64,000 bases of DNA, taken from the NCBI RefSeq assembly GCF_900091525.1, contig NZ_FMCU01000005.1:1-64000 (forward strand). Reading direction: 5' to 3'. Under the pieces are notes generated by a model. That model was given only the letters and a program-made list of their open reading frames with translations. It was not told the origin of the DNA and searched no databases. The number at the start of each line of letters is the position of its first letter. Position 1 is the first letter of the stretch. Positions 25,628-34,535 of the stretch are shown in pieces. A program made the position numbers and the translations under genes. The stretch comes from Micromonospora matsumotoense. GTDB taxonomy: Bacteria; Actinomycetota; Actinomycetes; Mycobacteriales; Micromonosporaceae.

Positions 25628-25646
25628 TTAGGTTAGCATTACCTAA
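25628..25646. promoter_or_regulatory. DtxR/IdeR/DmdR iron box
   Basis: TTAGGTTAGCATTACCTAA is a 19-bp near-palindrome. It closely matches the DtxR-family consensus TTAGGTTAGSCTAACCTAA, with two central changes. It lies 50 bp upstream of the siderophore lipoprotein gene and its last four bases overlap the stop codon of the siderophore-interacting protein gene. Iron-dependent repression of the uptake operon follows from established knowledge of this regulator family. Confidence 0.9.
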
Positions 25647-26494
25647 TCATCTATCTCGTCGCGGGCCGGGCGGTCATGCCAATACCCCTGGGTGTGGACC
25701 TGTTCCGGATCGACGCCTGCCTCGGTGAAGAGTCGGCGCACCTCGGCAATCCTGCTACTCTCCGTAGCTGTCCAGGCGTAGAAGTTCGCCTCCGCCGCTG
25801 CCGCCGCCAAGCCGTGCCCGGCCAGCCAGTCACCCACCATGGCGGTCAGAACCGTCCCGCCCGGAGCGCCACCGCGCAACCGGACCTCGACCGGGTGGCC
25901 GGCGGTCACGTCGTCGAGGGTGGCGGCGTCCGCCGCGGTGCCGGCCTCCAACAGGACCGTTGCCCGCACCCCCGGCCCGAGGCTGGGCAGGATGCCGCGC
26001 ACCGCCGGGTACGCCGTCTCGTCCGCCGCGATCAGCACCCGCGTCGCCGGCCCCGGCTCCCACTGCACGCCGTACCCGGGGTGGCCGGCCCCGACGTGCG
26101 GGCCGGACAGGAGCAGCCGGTCACCCGGACGGGCCGCCGCCGCCCAGCCGCTCGCCGGGCCGTGCGGCTGGTGCAGGTAGAAGTCCAGGTCCAGCTCGCC
26201 CGCCGCCGGGCGCGTCCGGTACGCCGTGTAACTGCGTAGCCTCGGCCGCTCGGGATTCGGGATGGCCCGCCACTCCCGCCGCCATTCCTGTTCGGGCAGC
26301 CCCGCCCGCAGTTCGGTCGGGTAGTCGCCGGCCACCGGCAGCATGATCTTGATGCGCTGGTCGAGGTGGTGCGGGGCCAACTCCCGCAGTCGTTCGTCGC
26401 CGAGCGTGATCCGGACGAACCCGGGCGACAGCCGCCGGGTCGCCGTCACGGCTGCCTCGAACAGGACGTTGGGCGAGTTGCGGAAGGCGGACAT
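25643..26494 (-). CDS. siderophore-interacting protein (ViuB/SIP family ferric-siderophore reductase)
   Basis: 283 residues. RRLSPGFVRITLGDERL, then RSYTAYRTRPAAGELDLDFY (the RxYT FAD-binding motif), HGPASGWAAAARPGDRLLLS, ADETAYPAVRGILPSL and the C-terminal GYWHDR place it in the SIP family. These cytoplasmic flavoenzymes reduce ferric siderophores to release Fe(II). It precedes the uptake operon on the same strand, and its stop overlaps the iron box. It is therefore probably transcribed from its own promoter and may read into the operon. No second iron box was found in front of its ATG at 26494. Confidence 0.9.
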   Translation of the reverse strand: MSAFRNSPNVLFEAAVTATRRLSPGFVRITLGDERLRELAPHHLDQRIKIMLPVAGDYPTELRAGLPEQEWRREWRAIPNPERPRLRSYTAYRTRPAAGELDLDFYLHQPHGPASGWAAAARPGDRLLLSGPHVGAGHPGYGVQWEPGPATRVLIAADETAYPAVRGILPSLGPGVRATVLLEAGTAADAATLDDVTAGHPVEVRLRGGAPGGTVLTAMVGDWLAGHGLAAAAAEANFYAWTATESSRIAEVRRLFTEAGVDPEQVHTQGYWHDRPARDEIDD

Positions 26495-26669
26495 GCCGGC
26501 AGAGGCTAGCCGGTCGGATCCGGCCCGTTCGCCGCCCCGCAGGGCGTATCCAGGGCAGCAGAGCGGGAGCGTGCGCGAGACATTGACGATGTTGAGGTAG
26601 GTGGCCCAATCTTGACGCCACCCGGGTCAGGAAGACCGGGTTTCTCATCGGGTCGGCGGAGGAGTGCTC

Positions 26670-27230
26670 ATGCCACACATCACGCTCAATACCAGTGAAC
26701 CCGGAATTCGCGGCCTGTTCCGGTTCAGGCCGGAGACGGCACTACCACTGAACGCGCTGGTGGAGGCGCTGCTGTGTGGCCCGGGCACGTTGACCCGGGG
26801 CGAAAGGGAACTCATCGCGGCCTATGTGTCCGGCCTCAACGAATGCCGGTACTGCTACTCCGCCCACGCGGCGTACGCGGCAGCGCAGCTCCCCGAGGGC
26901 ATGACCCTGGTCGAGCAGGTGCACGACGACGTGGACAGCGCGCCGGTGTCGGCCAAGATGCGCGCGCTGCTCGACGTGGCCGGCGCGGTGCAGCGGGGTG
27001 GCCGGGAGGTCACCGAGGACCTGGTGACCGCCGCCCGGGCCGAGGGCGCCACCGATGTGGAGATCCACGACACCGTGCTGATCGCCGCCGCGTTCTGCAT
27101 GTTCAACCGCTACGTCGACGGGTTGGCCACCGTGCTGCCGGACGACCCGGACTTCTACACCGATCGCGCACAGCGGATCGCCGCCCACGGCTACCTCGGT
27201 GTGCTGCAACAGGAGGTCATCCGCGAGTGA
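26670..27230 (+). CDS. AhpD-like / carboxymuconolactone-decarboxylase family protein
   Basis: 186 residues. The ATG at 26670 has GGAGGA six bases upstream and is preferred to the GTG at 26664. The redox motif ERELIAAYVSGLNECRYCYS-AH has the two Cys and His of AhpD-like peroxidase partners. The remainder (MRALLDVAGAVQRGGREVTE, DVEIHDTVLIAAAFCMFNRY, VDGLATVLPDDPDFY) matches the 'peroxidase-related enzyme' subgroup. It probably helps detoxify peroxides or thiol-reactive species. Divergent from the siderophore-interacting gene, it may share regulation by metal or oxidative status; this is inference. Confidence 0.88.
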   Translation: MPHITLNTSEPGIRGLFRFRPETALPLNALVEALLCGPGTLTRGERELIAAYVSGLNECRYCYSAHAAYAAAQLPEGMTLVEQVHDDVDSAPVSAKMRALLDVAGAVQRGGREVTEDLVTAARAEGATDVEIHDTVLIAAAFCMFNRYVDGLATVLPDDPDFYTDRAQRIAAHGYLGVLQQEVIRE

Positions 27231-27235
27231 CCGGC

Positions 27236-27280
27236 CCGGCAGGCCCGTGGGCGTCGGCACGCCGTCAGCGGGCCTGCCGG
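27236..27280. terminator. 12-bp perfect hairpin, bidirectional terminator
   Basis: CCGGCAGGCCCG (27236-27247) and CGGGCCTGCCGG (27269-27280) are exact complements around a 21-base loop. The hairpin lies between the convergent AhpD-like gene (stop 27230) and FHA-kinase gene (stop 27265). The right arm is inside the last codons of the kinase gene. Confidence 0.65.
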
Positions 27281-28647
27281 AGCGCGTCGGCCAGCTCGGT
27301 CGCCGTGGTCGCGGTGACCCGGGGTTGGTCGACGAGCATCTGGTCGATCACCCCGGCCAGCCTCGGCGGCACGGTGCCGAGCCGCTGCCGTACAGGCACC
27401 GGCCGGGTACGCAGGACCACCGCCACCGGGTCGACCCCGACCGGGAAGTCCCGGGGGGTCGCCCCCGTCAGCATCCAGTAGAGACAGGCGGTGACCGCCC
27501 AGAGGTCGACCTCCGGGCGGGCGTACTTGTAGTCGATGAGTTGGGCGCGGGCCTGGAAGGCGATGCTGCCGCCGATCGCGCCGGTCCCGGTGTGCCCGGA
27601 CAGGCCCGCCTTCTCGAACGCCTTCGCGAGCCCGAAGTCGGCGACCTTGGTGATCACCTCGCCGTCGGGCCCGGTGGCGAGCAGGAGGTTCTGCGGCGTG
27701 ACGTCCCGGTGCACCAGGCCGTGGGCGATCTCCGTCCGGCCGTCGGCCAGCACGACCGCAAGCTCCGCCCGGTGGGCGTAGGCCAGTGCATCCAACGCGT
27801 CGAGGGTGATCGGCACCGCCTCGTCGGCGGTGAGCCGGCCACCGCGCCGGGCGACGAACTCGGCGACACTGCCACCCGGGCAGTATTCGCTGGTGAAGAA
27901 GAAGGCGTCGTCGGCCGCGCCGCCGCTGTGCAGGGCGACGACGTTGCGGTGCCGCAGCCCCCTGGTGCAGGCGATCTCGCGGCGGAAGGCGTCGCGTGCG
28001 GCCGGGTCCACGGCCCGGTCGGCGAGCAGCGTCTTCAGCGCGACGAGCCGGCCGGACGGCTCGTGGCGGGCCAGGTAGACGACGCTGTGGCCACCCCGGC
28101 CGATCTCCCGCAGCACCCGGTGGTCGGTGAAGTCGTCGAGGCCGGGGGCCCCGTCCGCCGCGGCCGACACCAGCACCGGCAGGGCCCGCCCCCGATCCGG
28201 GCCGGGGGTCCCGGTGTCCGGGGTGGTCGGCGTGGTGCCGGCGGGGGTGGCCCCGGTGTCTTCCGGTCCGGCAGCGGCTTCCCGCGTCCCGTCGTCGGGC
28301 AGGGTGACGCGCAACGTCGCAGGCCCGATCCGCACCTCGTCACCGGCCGACAGGTGCCGCTCGCCGTCGACCGGGCGGCCGTTGAGGTGGGTGCCGTGGC
28401 GACTGCCGAGGTCGCGTACCCGCACGTTCGGCGGGTCGATGTCGAGCTGGCAGTGCCGGCGGGAGACCCGCCGCTGCCCGTCGTCGACCCGGATTCCGCA
28501 GTCGGCGGCCCGGCCCACCACGACCGTCGTGCGGCGGTGGAAGACGTACGTGTCGACGGTGGACCCGGCCCGGACGGTCACCGTGACGGGCGGGGTAACC
28601 GGCACCGCCCCGGCGGGTCGCCCGACCCCGGGGTCGTCGGTGCCCAC
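27265..28647 (-). CDS. Ser/Thr protein kinase with N-terminal FHA domain
   Basis: 460 residues. The FHA domain (about 25-115) has VVGRAADCGIRVDD, RRVSRRHCQLD, and LGSRHGTHLNGRPV. It binds phospho-Thr peptides. After a Pro/Thr-rich linker the kinase domain runs from about 165: glycine loop IGRGGHSVVYLAR, catalytic Lys in LVALKTLL, HGLVHRDVTPQNLLL with catalytic Asp, DFGLAKAFE, and the P+1 region GTGAIGGSIAFQARAQLIDY. No membrane helix is seen, so it is cytosolic. It lies 14 bp after the DUF7019-like gene on the same strand, so the two form an operon. FHA plus kinase in one chain suggests self-recognition or substrate docking on phosphorylated partners. Confidence 0.92.
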   Translation of the reverse strand: MGTDDPGVGRPAGAVPVTPPVTVTVRAGSTVDTYVFHRRTTVVVGRAADCGIRVDDGQRRVSRRHCQLDIDPPNVRVRDLGSRHGTHLNGRPVDGERHLSAGDEVRIGPATLRVTLPDDGTREAAAGPEDTGATPAGTTPTTPDTGTPGPDRGRALPVLVSAAADGAPGLDDFTDHRVLREIGRGGHSVVYLARHEPSGRLVALKTLLADRAVDPAARDAFRREIACTRGLRHRNVVALHSGGAADDAFFFTSEYCPGGSVAEFVARRGGRLTADEAVPITLDALDALAYAHRAELAVVLADGRTEIAHGLVHRDVTPQNLLLATGPDGEVITKVADFGLAKAFEKAGLSGHTGTGAIGGSIAFQARAQLIDYKYARPEVDLWAVTACLYWMLTGATPRDFPVGVDPVAVVLRTRPVPVRQRLGTVPPRLAGVIDQMLVDQPRVTATTATELADALRQAR

Positions 28648-28661
28648 GCCCGGCTGCCCGG

Positions 28662-29336
28662 TCAGTCGACCAGCGCCACGTACAGCGGGCTGCCCAGCAG
28701 CACGGTCATGCCGGGACGCCCGTCGAGTTCCGGGTACGGGCTGGGCCCGGAGAGCAGCCGCTTGGCGAGGAACTCGACGTTCTGCGTCGGCCCCCGCAGG
28801 CGGGTGCCGGCCTGGTGCACCGACGCCAGCGCCGCCACCTCCGCCGCGTCGTCCCCGCCGTCCGGGGTGCCCGGCACCGGTTCGGCCCCGTCATCGACGA
28901 GGCCGGCGAGCAGCGCGGGCATCGTGGACGACCCGCCGAACCCGCGCAGGGTCGGCTCGGGCGGTGCCGCGCCGATGACGTGGAACGGTGACCCGCCGAG
29001 ACCGACGATGGTGTCCTCGGTGCGGCCACCGAAGTAGACCAGCGACTGCTCGTCGGTGGTCGGGACGATGCCCCACCGCATCGGCAGCAGTCCCCGGAAG
29101 AACTGCCCCGGCTCCTCCACGGAACCGACGTCGGCGTGCTCGTCGAGATAGCGGGCGACCCGCTCCAGGCGGGCCACCCGATCGGTGCCGGGGTTCTCGG
29201 TGCTGCGTTTCACGCCGACGACGGTGAGGTTCACACTGAACTCGGCGGCCCGCCTGCGCTGATAGCCGGGGTCGATCTGGGACAACAGCATGTCCACCTT
29301 GGCGTCACTGACGTAGAGGTAGTAACGAAAGCTCAC
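28662..29336 (-). CDS. DUF7019 / SAVMC3_10250-type protein
   Basis: 224 residues from a GTG with GGGAGTGACC upstream; a longer frame exists but lacks a ribosome site. RYYLYVSDAKVDMLLSQIDP at the N-terminus, EFSVNLTVVGVKRSTENPGT, DSVEEPGQFFRG-type middle and FHVIGAAPPEPTLRGFGGSS resemble the actinobacterial family annotated as SAVMC3_10250/DUF7019. Its biochemical role is unknown to me. It is the first gene of a two-gene operon with the FHA kinase and diverges from the WD40 kinase across 94 bp. Phosphorylation by one of the kinases is a plausible but unproven link. Confidence 0.7.
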   Translation of the reverse strand: MSFRYYLYVSDAKVDMLLSQIDPGYQRRRAAEFSVNLTVVGVKRSTENPGTDRVARLERVARYLDEHADVGSVEEPGQFFRGLLPMRWGIVPTTDEQSLVYFGGRTEDTIVGLGGSPFHVIGAAPPEPTLRGFGGSSTMPALLAGLVDDGAEPVPGTPDGGDDAAEVAALASVHQAGTRLRGPTQNVEFLAKRLLSGPSPYPELDGRPGMTVLLGSPLYVALVD

Positions 29337-29430
29337 GGTCACTCCCTGACGACCCGGTCCGGCATCCGAGGTTACCGTCCGCGACCAACCGACAGTTGTC
29401 CCGTGCGCTGCGGGCTGCCAGGCTCGGACC

Positions 29431-32400
29431 ATGCCGTGGCGTCCCGGAGAGCTGATCCTGGATCTCTACGAGGTGCGCGACCAGCCCCTCGCCGGTGGCA
29501 TGGGCCTGGTCTACCGGGTCCGGCACCGGGGCTGGGACACCGACCTCGCCGTCAAGGTGCCGCGCCCCGAGCAACTGACCACCGAGGCGCACCGTGCCCG
29601 GTTCGAATCCGAGGCGGGCACCTGGGTCGGGCTCGGGCTCCACCCCCACGTGGTCAGCTGCGCGTACGTGCGTCGTGTCGACGGGCTGCCCTGCGTGTTC
29701 GCGGAGTGGGTGGCCGGTGGCTCACTGGACCAGGTGGTCCGGGCCGGGCGGCTGCACGAGGGGCCGGGCGGCCCCGACGGTGGATTCCTCGCCCGGGCGC
29801 TCGACCTCGCGGTGCAGTCGGCGTGGGGCATCGACCACGCCCATCAGCAGGGCCTCATCCACCAGGACGTCAAACCCGCGAACATCATGGTCGGCCTCGA
29901 CGGGGCCTGGACCGCGAAGGTCACCGACTTCGGGCTGGCCGGCGCCCGGGCCGCCGTCGACGGGGTCGCCGGCACAGCGGTGGAGGCCAGCCTGGGAGCG
30001 AGTTTCGGCGGCATGACCCCCGCCTACTGCTCGCCCGAGCAGGCCGAGGCGGCGGCCGGTGCGCGGGTCACGCTCACCCGGGCCACCGACGTCTGGTCGT
30101 GGGGCCTGTGCGTGTGGGAGATGTTCGCCGGCCGCCGCCCCTGCCGCTACGGTCAGGCGGCGCGGGAGGCCTTCGCCGACTACCTGGCGGCGGGGGAGAC
30201 CTGGCCGGCCGCCCAGCCGATGCCGCCGGGGATCGTCGACCTGCTCCGGCGGTGCTTCGACGTCGACCCGACGACCCGGCCGCACCACCTCGCCGACCTG
30301 GCCACGGCGGTCGCCGGGGTGTACGCCGACACCGTCGGCGTCCCCTATCCACGGGTGCCGCCGTCGGCGGCGGGCCTGCTCGCCGGCAGCCTCTCCAACC
30401 AGGCGCTCTCGCTGCTCGACCTCGACCGGCCGGAGGATTCGGAGCACCTGTGGCGCAACGCGATCGACATCGACCCGCACCACCCCGCCGCCGTCTACAA
30501 CTGGGCGCTGTACCGGTGGCGGCGCGGGCGGATCACCGACGAACAGGTGCTGGCGGAGCTGCGGACGGCCCGGGAGATCGCCGGGGAGAACTGGCAGGCC
30601 GACCACCTGCTGGGGTTCGTGCACGCCGAACGGGGCGACGACGAGGCGGCCCGGCCCTTGCTGGCCGCCTCGTCCACCAACCCCGACGTCGCCGAGGTGG
30701 CCGGTGCCCTCGCCCGGCGCGGCACGGCACCCGGGCCGCAGCGTCTGCCCGGCCACCGCGGCCAGGTGACCGCCGTCGCCGTCGACGAGAGCGGGCGGGT
30801 GGCGGTCACCGGCGGTAAGGACGGAAGCCTGCGGATCTGGTCGCTGACCGAGAACCGGGCGGTCCGCGAACTCGGTACGGACGGCGCGGGTGCCCCGGTC
30901 ACGACCCTGGCGATCGACCCTGCCGGCCGTACCGCGCTCGTCGCCCGCGAGGGGGGTCGGACCGAACGTTGGAACCTGGCCCGGGTCGGGTGCGTCACCG
31001 TGCCGCTCGGCCAGCGGGCGGCCGTGACCGCGCTGGCGCTGACGACTTCGGGCGCTGCCGCCATCGGGTACGACAACGGGCGGATCGAGGTGTGGGACAC
31101 GACCGACGGGCGGCTGCGGCGCACCCTGGAGCACCCGCCGAGCACCTACCAGCGGCTGGACCCGGCGACGGGCCGGATCCTGCCGGAGATCCAGGAGAGT
31201 CCCGCAGAGGTCACCGTGCTGGGCCTGAGCGAGGACGGCACGGTCGCGGTGTCGGCGGCGCCCCGGGACGGCAGTGTGGTGGTCTGGGAGGTCGACACCG
31301 GGCGCTGGCTGCACCGCCTGGTCAAGTCCGCCGACATGCGGATGACCGGGGTCGACGAGGTGGCATTGGGCGGGTCCGGCAGGTACGCCCTGCTGATCGG
31401 GCACCAGACACGGGTGGCGCACCTGTGGGAGACCAGGCCCCACCGGGTGCGGGGGCCGGTGCCGAACAACCTGAACCGGTACTCGACGGTCGTGCTCAGC
31501 GGTGACGGCGAACGGGCGGTCTCGGTCGGGGTCGGCAGTCCCGACCAACCGGTGCGGATCTGGGAGACGGATTCCGGCCGGTGCCTGCGTACCGTCGCCA
31601 CGCGTATCGACGGGCTGCGACCGGAGATGGCCGGTCTGCTGTCGCTCACCTGTGCGGCGACCAGCGGCGACGGCGCGCTGGTCGTGCTCGGGGACGAGTA
31701 CGGGGGGCTGCACGTCCACCGGCTGCCCCGCCCCGACCTGCGCGCACCGTGGAGTTACGAGCGGCCGCTGGCGGCGAGGGCGGTGCTGGCGGCCGAGGCG
31801 CAGGTCCGGCAACGGGTCGTCCGTGCGGAGTCGCTCGCCGGGGAGGGCCGGCCGGCCGCCGCCGCCGTGGAGCTACGGGCCGCCCGGGACATGGTCGGGT
31901 TCGAGCGTCACCCGCAGCTGCGGGAGCTGTGGGAGCGGTTGGGGCGGACGGCGGGCGAGCGGACCGCGCCACTGGGCGTCTGGCAGCGCTACGAGCTGCG
32001 CGGCGGCGAGTTCACCTTCGTCCCCGGGCTGGCCCCGGCGCTGAGTGTCGACGGCGAGCTGGCGGTGACGGGCGGTGCCGACGGCCTGCTCCGGGTGTGG
32101 GAGCTGCGGACCGGCCGGCAACGGCACACCTTCGCGGAGCGGGTGGGCAAGGCGCACACGGTCGTGCTTTCCGCAGATGCCCAGCTCGCCCTCAGCGCGG
32201 ACTGGGCCGGGACCGCGCACCTGTGGGACCTGGCGGCCGGCCGGCGGCAGGCCGAGCTGCACGGCGACCACGGTGCGGTGCGGGCGGTCGCGATGGACGG
32301 CACGGGCCGGTACGTGATCGTCGGCGACGCCGACGGGAACCTGTGCCTGTGGAGCCTGTACCGGTTCCACCTGAGCCGCACCATGGTGGCGCACCGGGGG

Positions 32401-33006
32401 CCGGTGGGGTCGGTCCAACTCAGCGACGACGGTCGGTATGCCGCGTCGGTCGGTGCGGAGGACCGGACGTGCCGACTGTGGCGCACGGGCACCGGCAGCC
32501 CGGTGCTCACGATCCCCGTCGAGTTCGGGTCGGTACCGCTGCGGTTCACCCCGGACAGCAGGCAGCTTCTGATCAACTCGCCGGGGGAACTGACCGCGTG
32601 GGACGTGCAGACCGGCCGGCAGCGGTACGCCTTGCCGAGCCGGGGTGACGCCATGGCGCTGAGCCGGGACGGACGGGTCGGGCTCGTCCGTGCGTACGAC
32701 GAGTCGTACGGGCGGGTGGTGTCGGTGTGGGAGACGGCGACCGGGCGGGTGCTGTGCGAACTGGCCTCCGAGGCGAAGGTGTTCGACGTGAGCCCGGACG
32801 GTCGTCATGCGGTGACCGCCGATGTGGACCGTACGCTGGGCATCTGGGACGTCCGGACGGGACGACGCGTGCACACGTGCGACGGTCATCCGGAGCCGGT
32901 GTCGTCCGTGGCCTTCACGGCGGACGGCCGGAGCATGGTGTCGATGGACAGCCGGCCGGCGATCCGGCGGTGGGAGCTGGACTGGGACTACGACTTCACG
33001 GGCTGA
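29431..33006 (+). CDS. giant Ser/Thr protein kinase with TPR-like linker and WD40 repeats
   Basis: 1191 residues. The kinase domain (about 10-290) has an altered glycine loop PLAGGMGLVYRVRH, catalytic Lys in LAVKVPRPE, HQDVKPANIMVGL (HQD in place of HRD, a non-RD kinase), DFGLAGARAA and the APE-like CSPEQAEAA. Residues 310-430 are helical and TPR-like (HLWRNAIDIDPHHPAAVYNW, TAREIAGENWQADHLLG). From about 440 to the end WD40 blades follow: GHRGQVTAVAVDESGRVAVT, GGKDGSLRIWSLT, ADWAGTAHLWDLAAGRRQAE, GDADGNLCLWSLYRF, and last GHPEPVSSVAFTADGRSMVS. A helical insert (about 790-850) splits the blades into two sets, suggesting two propellers. No membrane segment. Likely a cytosolic scaffold-kinase. 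Confidence 0.92.
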   Translation: MPWRPGELILDLYEVRDQPLAGGMGLVYRVRHRGWDTDLAVKVPRPEQLTTEAHRARFESEAGTWVGLGLHPHVVSCAYVRRVDGLPCVFAEWVAGGSLDQVVRAGRLHEGPGGPDGGFLARALDLAVQSAWGIDHAHQQGLIHQDVKPANIMVGLDGAWTAKVTDFGLAGARAAVDGVAGTAVEASLGASFGGMTPAYCSPEQAEAAAGARVTLTRATDVWSWGLCVWEMFAGRRPCRYGQAAREAFADYLAAGETWPAAQPMPPGIVDLLRRCFDVDPTTRPHHLADLATAVAGVYADTVGVPYPRVPPSAAGLLAGSLSNQALSLLDLDRPEDSEHLWRNAIDIDPHHPAAVYNWALYRWRRGRITDEQVLAELRTAREIAGENWQADHLLGFVHAERGDDEAARPLLAASSTNPDVAEVAGALARRGTAPGPQRLPGHRGQVTAVAVDESGRVAVTGGKDGSLRIWSLTENRAVRELGTDGAGAPVTTLAIDPAGRTALVAREGGRTERWNLARVGCVTVPLGQRAAVTALALTTSGAAAIGYDNGRIEVWDTTDGRLRRTLEHPPSTYQRLDPATGRILPEIQESPAEVTVLGLSEDGTVAVSAAPRDGSVVVWEVDTGRWLHRLVKSADMRMTGVDEVALGGSGRYALLIGHQTRVAHLWETRPHRVRGPVPNNLNRYSTVVLSGDGERAVSVGVGSPDQPVRIWETDSGRCLRTVATRIDGLRPEMAGLLSLTCAATSGDGALVVLGDEYGGLHVHRLPRPDLRAPWSYERPLAARAVLAAEAQVRQRVVRAESLAGEGRPAAAAVELRAARDMVGFERHPQLRELWERLGRTAGERTAPLGVWQRYELRGGEFTFVPGLAPALSVDGELAVTGGADGLLRVWELRTGRQRHTFAERVGKAHTVVLSADAQLALSADWAGTAHLWDLAAGRRQAELHGDHGAVRAVAMDGTGRYVIVGDADGNLCLWSLYRFHLSRTMVAHRGPVGSVQLSDDGRYAASVGAEDRTCRLWRTGTGSPVLTIPVEFGSVPLRFTPDSRQLLINSPGELTAWDVQTGRQRYALPSRGDAMALSRDGRVGLVRAYDESYGRVVSVWETATGRVLCELASEAKVFDVSPDGRHAVTADVDRTLGIWDVRTGRRVHTCDGHPEPVSSVAFTADGRSMVSMDSRPAIRRWELDWDYDFTG

Positions 33007-33712
33007 CCCGCAACCGGGCGGAGCCGAGCCGGGTGCTGAGCCCGCCGCCCGTCACCGGCTCCATCGGCTGGTCGGTGTACGCCGCCGCGCGCAGCGCGTC
33101 GTCGTGGGCGGCCCGTTGCTTGCGGGAGAACCGGCTGCGGTCGACCGCGAGGTCGGCCACGACCGGCGGGATGAGATCCCGGAACTCCTGCGGCACCCCG
33201 GCGATGTGGCGTTCGTAGTGGGGATCGTCCGGGTAGCTCAGCGTCAGGGTGACCGGTGGCTCGCCGCGCAGCCGACCGCCCAGGGCGCGCAGGGAACCGG
33301 CCAGGAACTCCAGGGCGATGTTCACGTCACCCGACAACGTGATGTTGTTGGACTCCGGCTGGTATCCGGGCGGGGCGTCCTCGGGCACCACGAAACGTAC
33401 GGTGACCCGCTTGGCGGGCAACTCCAGCAGCAGGCGGGGCCAGGGTCCGCCGCCCTCGATGGTCACGTCCACCCGCTGGGGATCGACGGACAGCCGCAGG
33501 CTGAGCCAGTCGATCATCGCCAGGGCCTCGGGCGGCAGGTCGTCCTGACGGTACGGGCCCCGGCTGCGGGTCCGCAGGGCGTGCGCGTGCATGGTGGTCA
33601 GCACGCGCGCCCCGTCGCCGTCGATCTCCAGGGAGAGCGGGTGGACCGCCAGGTCCCGCATGACGCGGACGACGGCGTCGATCAGCGCGGATGGTGCCGA
33701 GGCGGGAGCCAT
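32996..33712 (-). CDS. hypothetical protein of the kinase locus
   Basis: 238 residues. The ATG at 33712 with AAGGTGG upstream is chosen over a longer open frame. ALIDAVVRVMRDLAVHPLSL opens a helical segment. Next come beta-rich stretches LSLRLSVDPQRVDVTIEGGG, PWPRLLLELPAKRVTVRFVV and PPGYQPESNNITLSGDVNIA. The basic C-terminus is VVADLAVDRSRFSRKQRAAH ... RLGSARLRVSP. No domain I can name. It converges on the WD40 kinase gene and overlaps its 3' end by 11 bases, which suggests long co-existence of the two. It might be an adaptor or target of the kinases. Confidence 0.65.
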   Translation of the reverse strand: MAPASAPSALIDAVVRVMRDLAVHPLSLEIDGDGARVLTTMHAHALRTRSRGPYRQDDLPPEALAMIDWLSLRLSVDPQRVDVTIEGGGPWPRLLLELPAKRVTVRFVVPEDAPPGYQPESNNITLSGDVNIALEFLAGSLRALGGRLRGEPPVTLTLSYPDDPHYERHIAGVPQEFRDLIPPVVADLAVDRSRFSRKQRAAHDDALRAAAYTDQPMEPVTGGGLSTRLGSARLRVSP

Positions 33713-33966
33713 CGTCCACCTTTCGCTCCGTGTGGGATCGGTGTCGCACCGTGTCAGCCAGTGTCGCACATGAATGTTTTCGGCACTGCCGCCGGCCGGC
33801 GGACGGCGTACGCGATGATCCGCGCTGCGCACCCACCGCCGCTCGCGGATCGTCGTCGACGCCCCGGAGGTGGCGGTCAGGACGGTGGGCCGCCGCCGGC
33901 CCGTGCACCTCGGCGACGGCGGCCGCCGCATGACGTACCCCGCTGGCTCGTGGGTGGAAGCGGGGG

Positions 33967-34380
33967 TCAGGCGGCCAGGCGGCGCGCGAGCGCGGGGACC
34001 ACGATGGCGGCCGCGACCAGGTGGGTGAGGATCAGCAGTGCCTTGGTCGCCGCTCCGGCGTCGATGAGCAGGTCGGGCACCAGCGACAGGGCGGTCAGCA
34101 CCACGGTGACGAGGACGAACGTTCGCCGCGGACGCCGGGCGAAGCGGGCCAGCAGCACGGCGAGAAGCACGCCGACCAGCGAGAAGGCGGCGGTCAGCAG
34201 GCCGAATCCCGAGAGCGGAATCGTATCGTCGCCCACGCCGAGGCTGATCCCGGCCGCGTGGCCGGCGGCGGCGACGGCCACGGTGGCGACGCTCGCGGCA
34301 GCCGTAGCGATCACCCCGGTCAGGATCAGCGCACCGATGGCGGACCTGGTGGCGTGGGGCGGGTTCGCAGCGGTGGTCAT
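33967..34380 (-). CDS. DUF6069-type small membrane protein
   Basis: 137 residues, ATG with GGAGGCACG upstream. Four hydrophobic segments are visible: AIGALILTGVIATAAASVAT, LLTAAFSLVGVLLAVLLARF, RTFVLVTVVLTALSLVPDLL and LLILTHLVAAAIVVPALARR. This layout fits the DUF6069 family of four-helix membrane proteins of unknown function common in actinomycetes. Monocistronic. The 254 bp between it and the previous gene (33713-33966) contain nothing recognisable. Confidence 0.75.
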   Translation of the reverse strand: MTTAANPPHATRSAIGALILTGVIATAAASVATVAVAAAGHAAGISLGVGDDTIPLSGFGLLTAAFSLVGVLLAVLLARFARRPRRTFVLVTVVLTALSLVPDLLIDAGAATKALLILTHLVAAAIVVPALARRLAA

Positions 34381-34535
34381 CGTGCCTCCAACGGTGGGCC
34401 GGGCCGGCCCGGTGCCTGACCTCTCATCAGAACGACGAACGGGACGAACCTCAATCGACAGGCACGCCCAGGTTCTTCGTCCGTTGTGACGCCTGGCTAT
34501 TGTCAGCCCACAACTCCATCGAGGAGTCTCATTGC

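Noticed and set aside
29722..31812. 696-codon minus-strand open frame opposite the WD40 kinase
   Set aside because: Same antisense effect; the plus-strand WD40 kinase explains the region fully.
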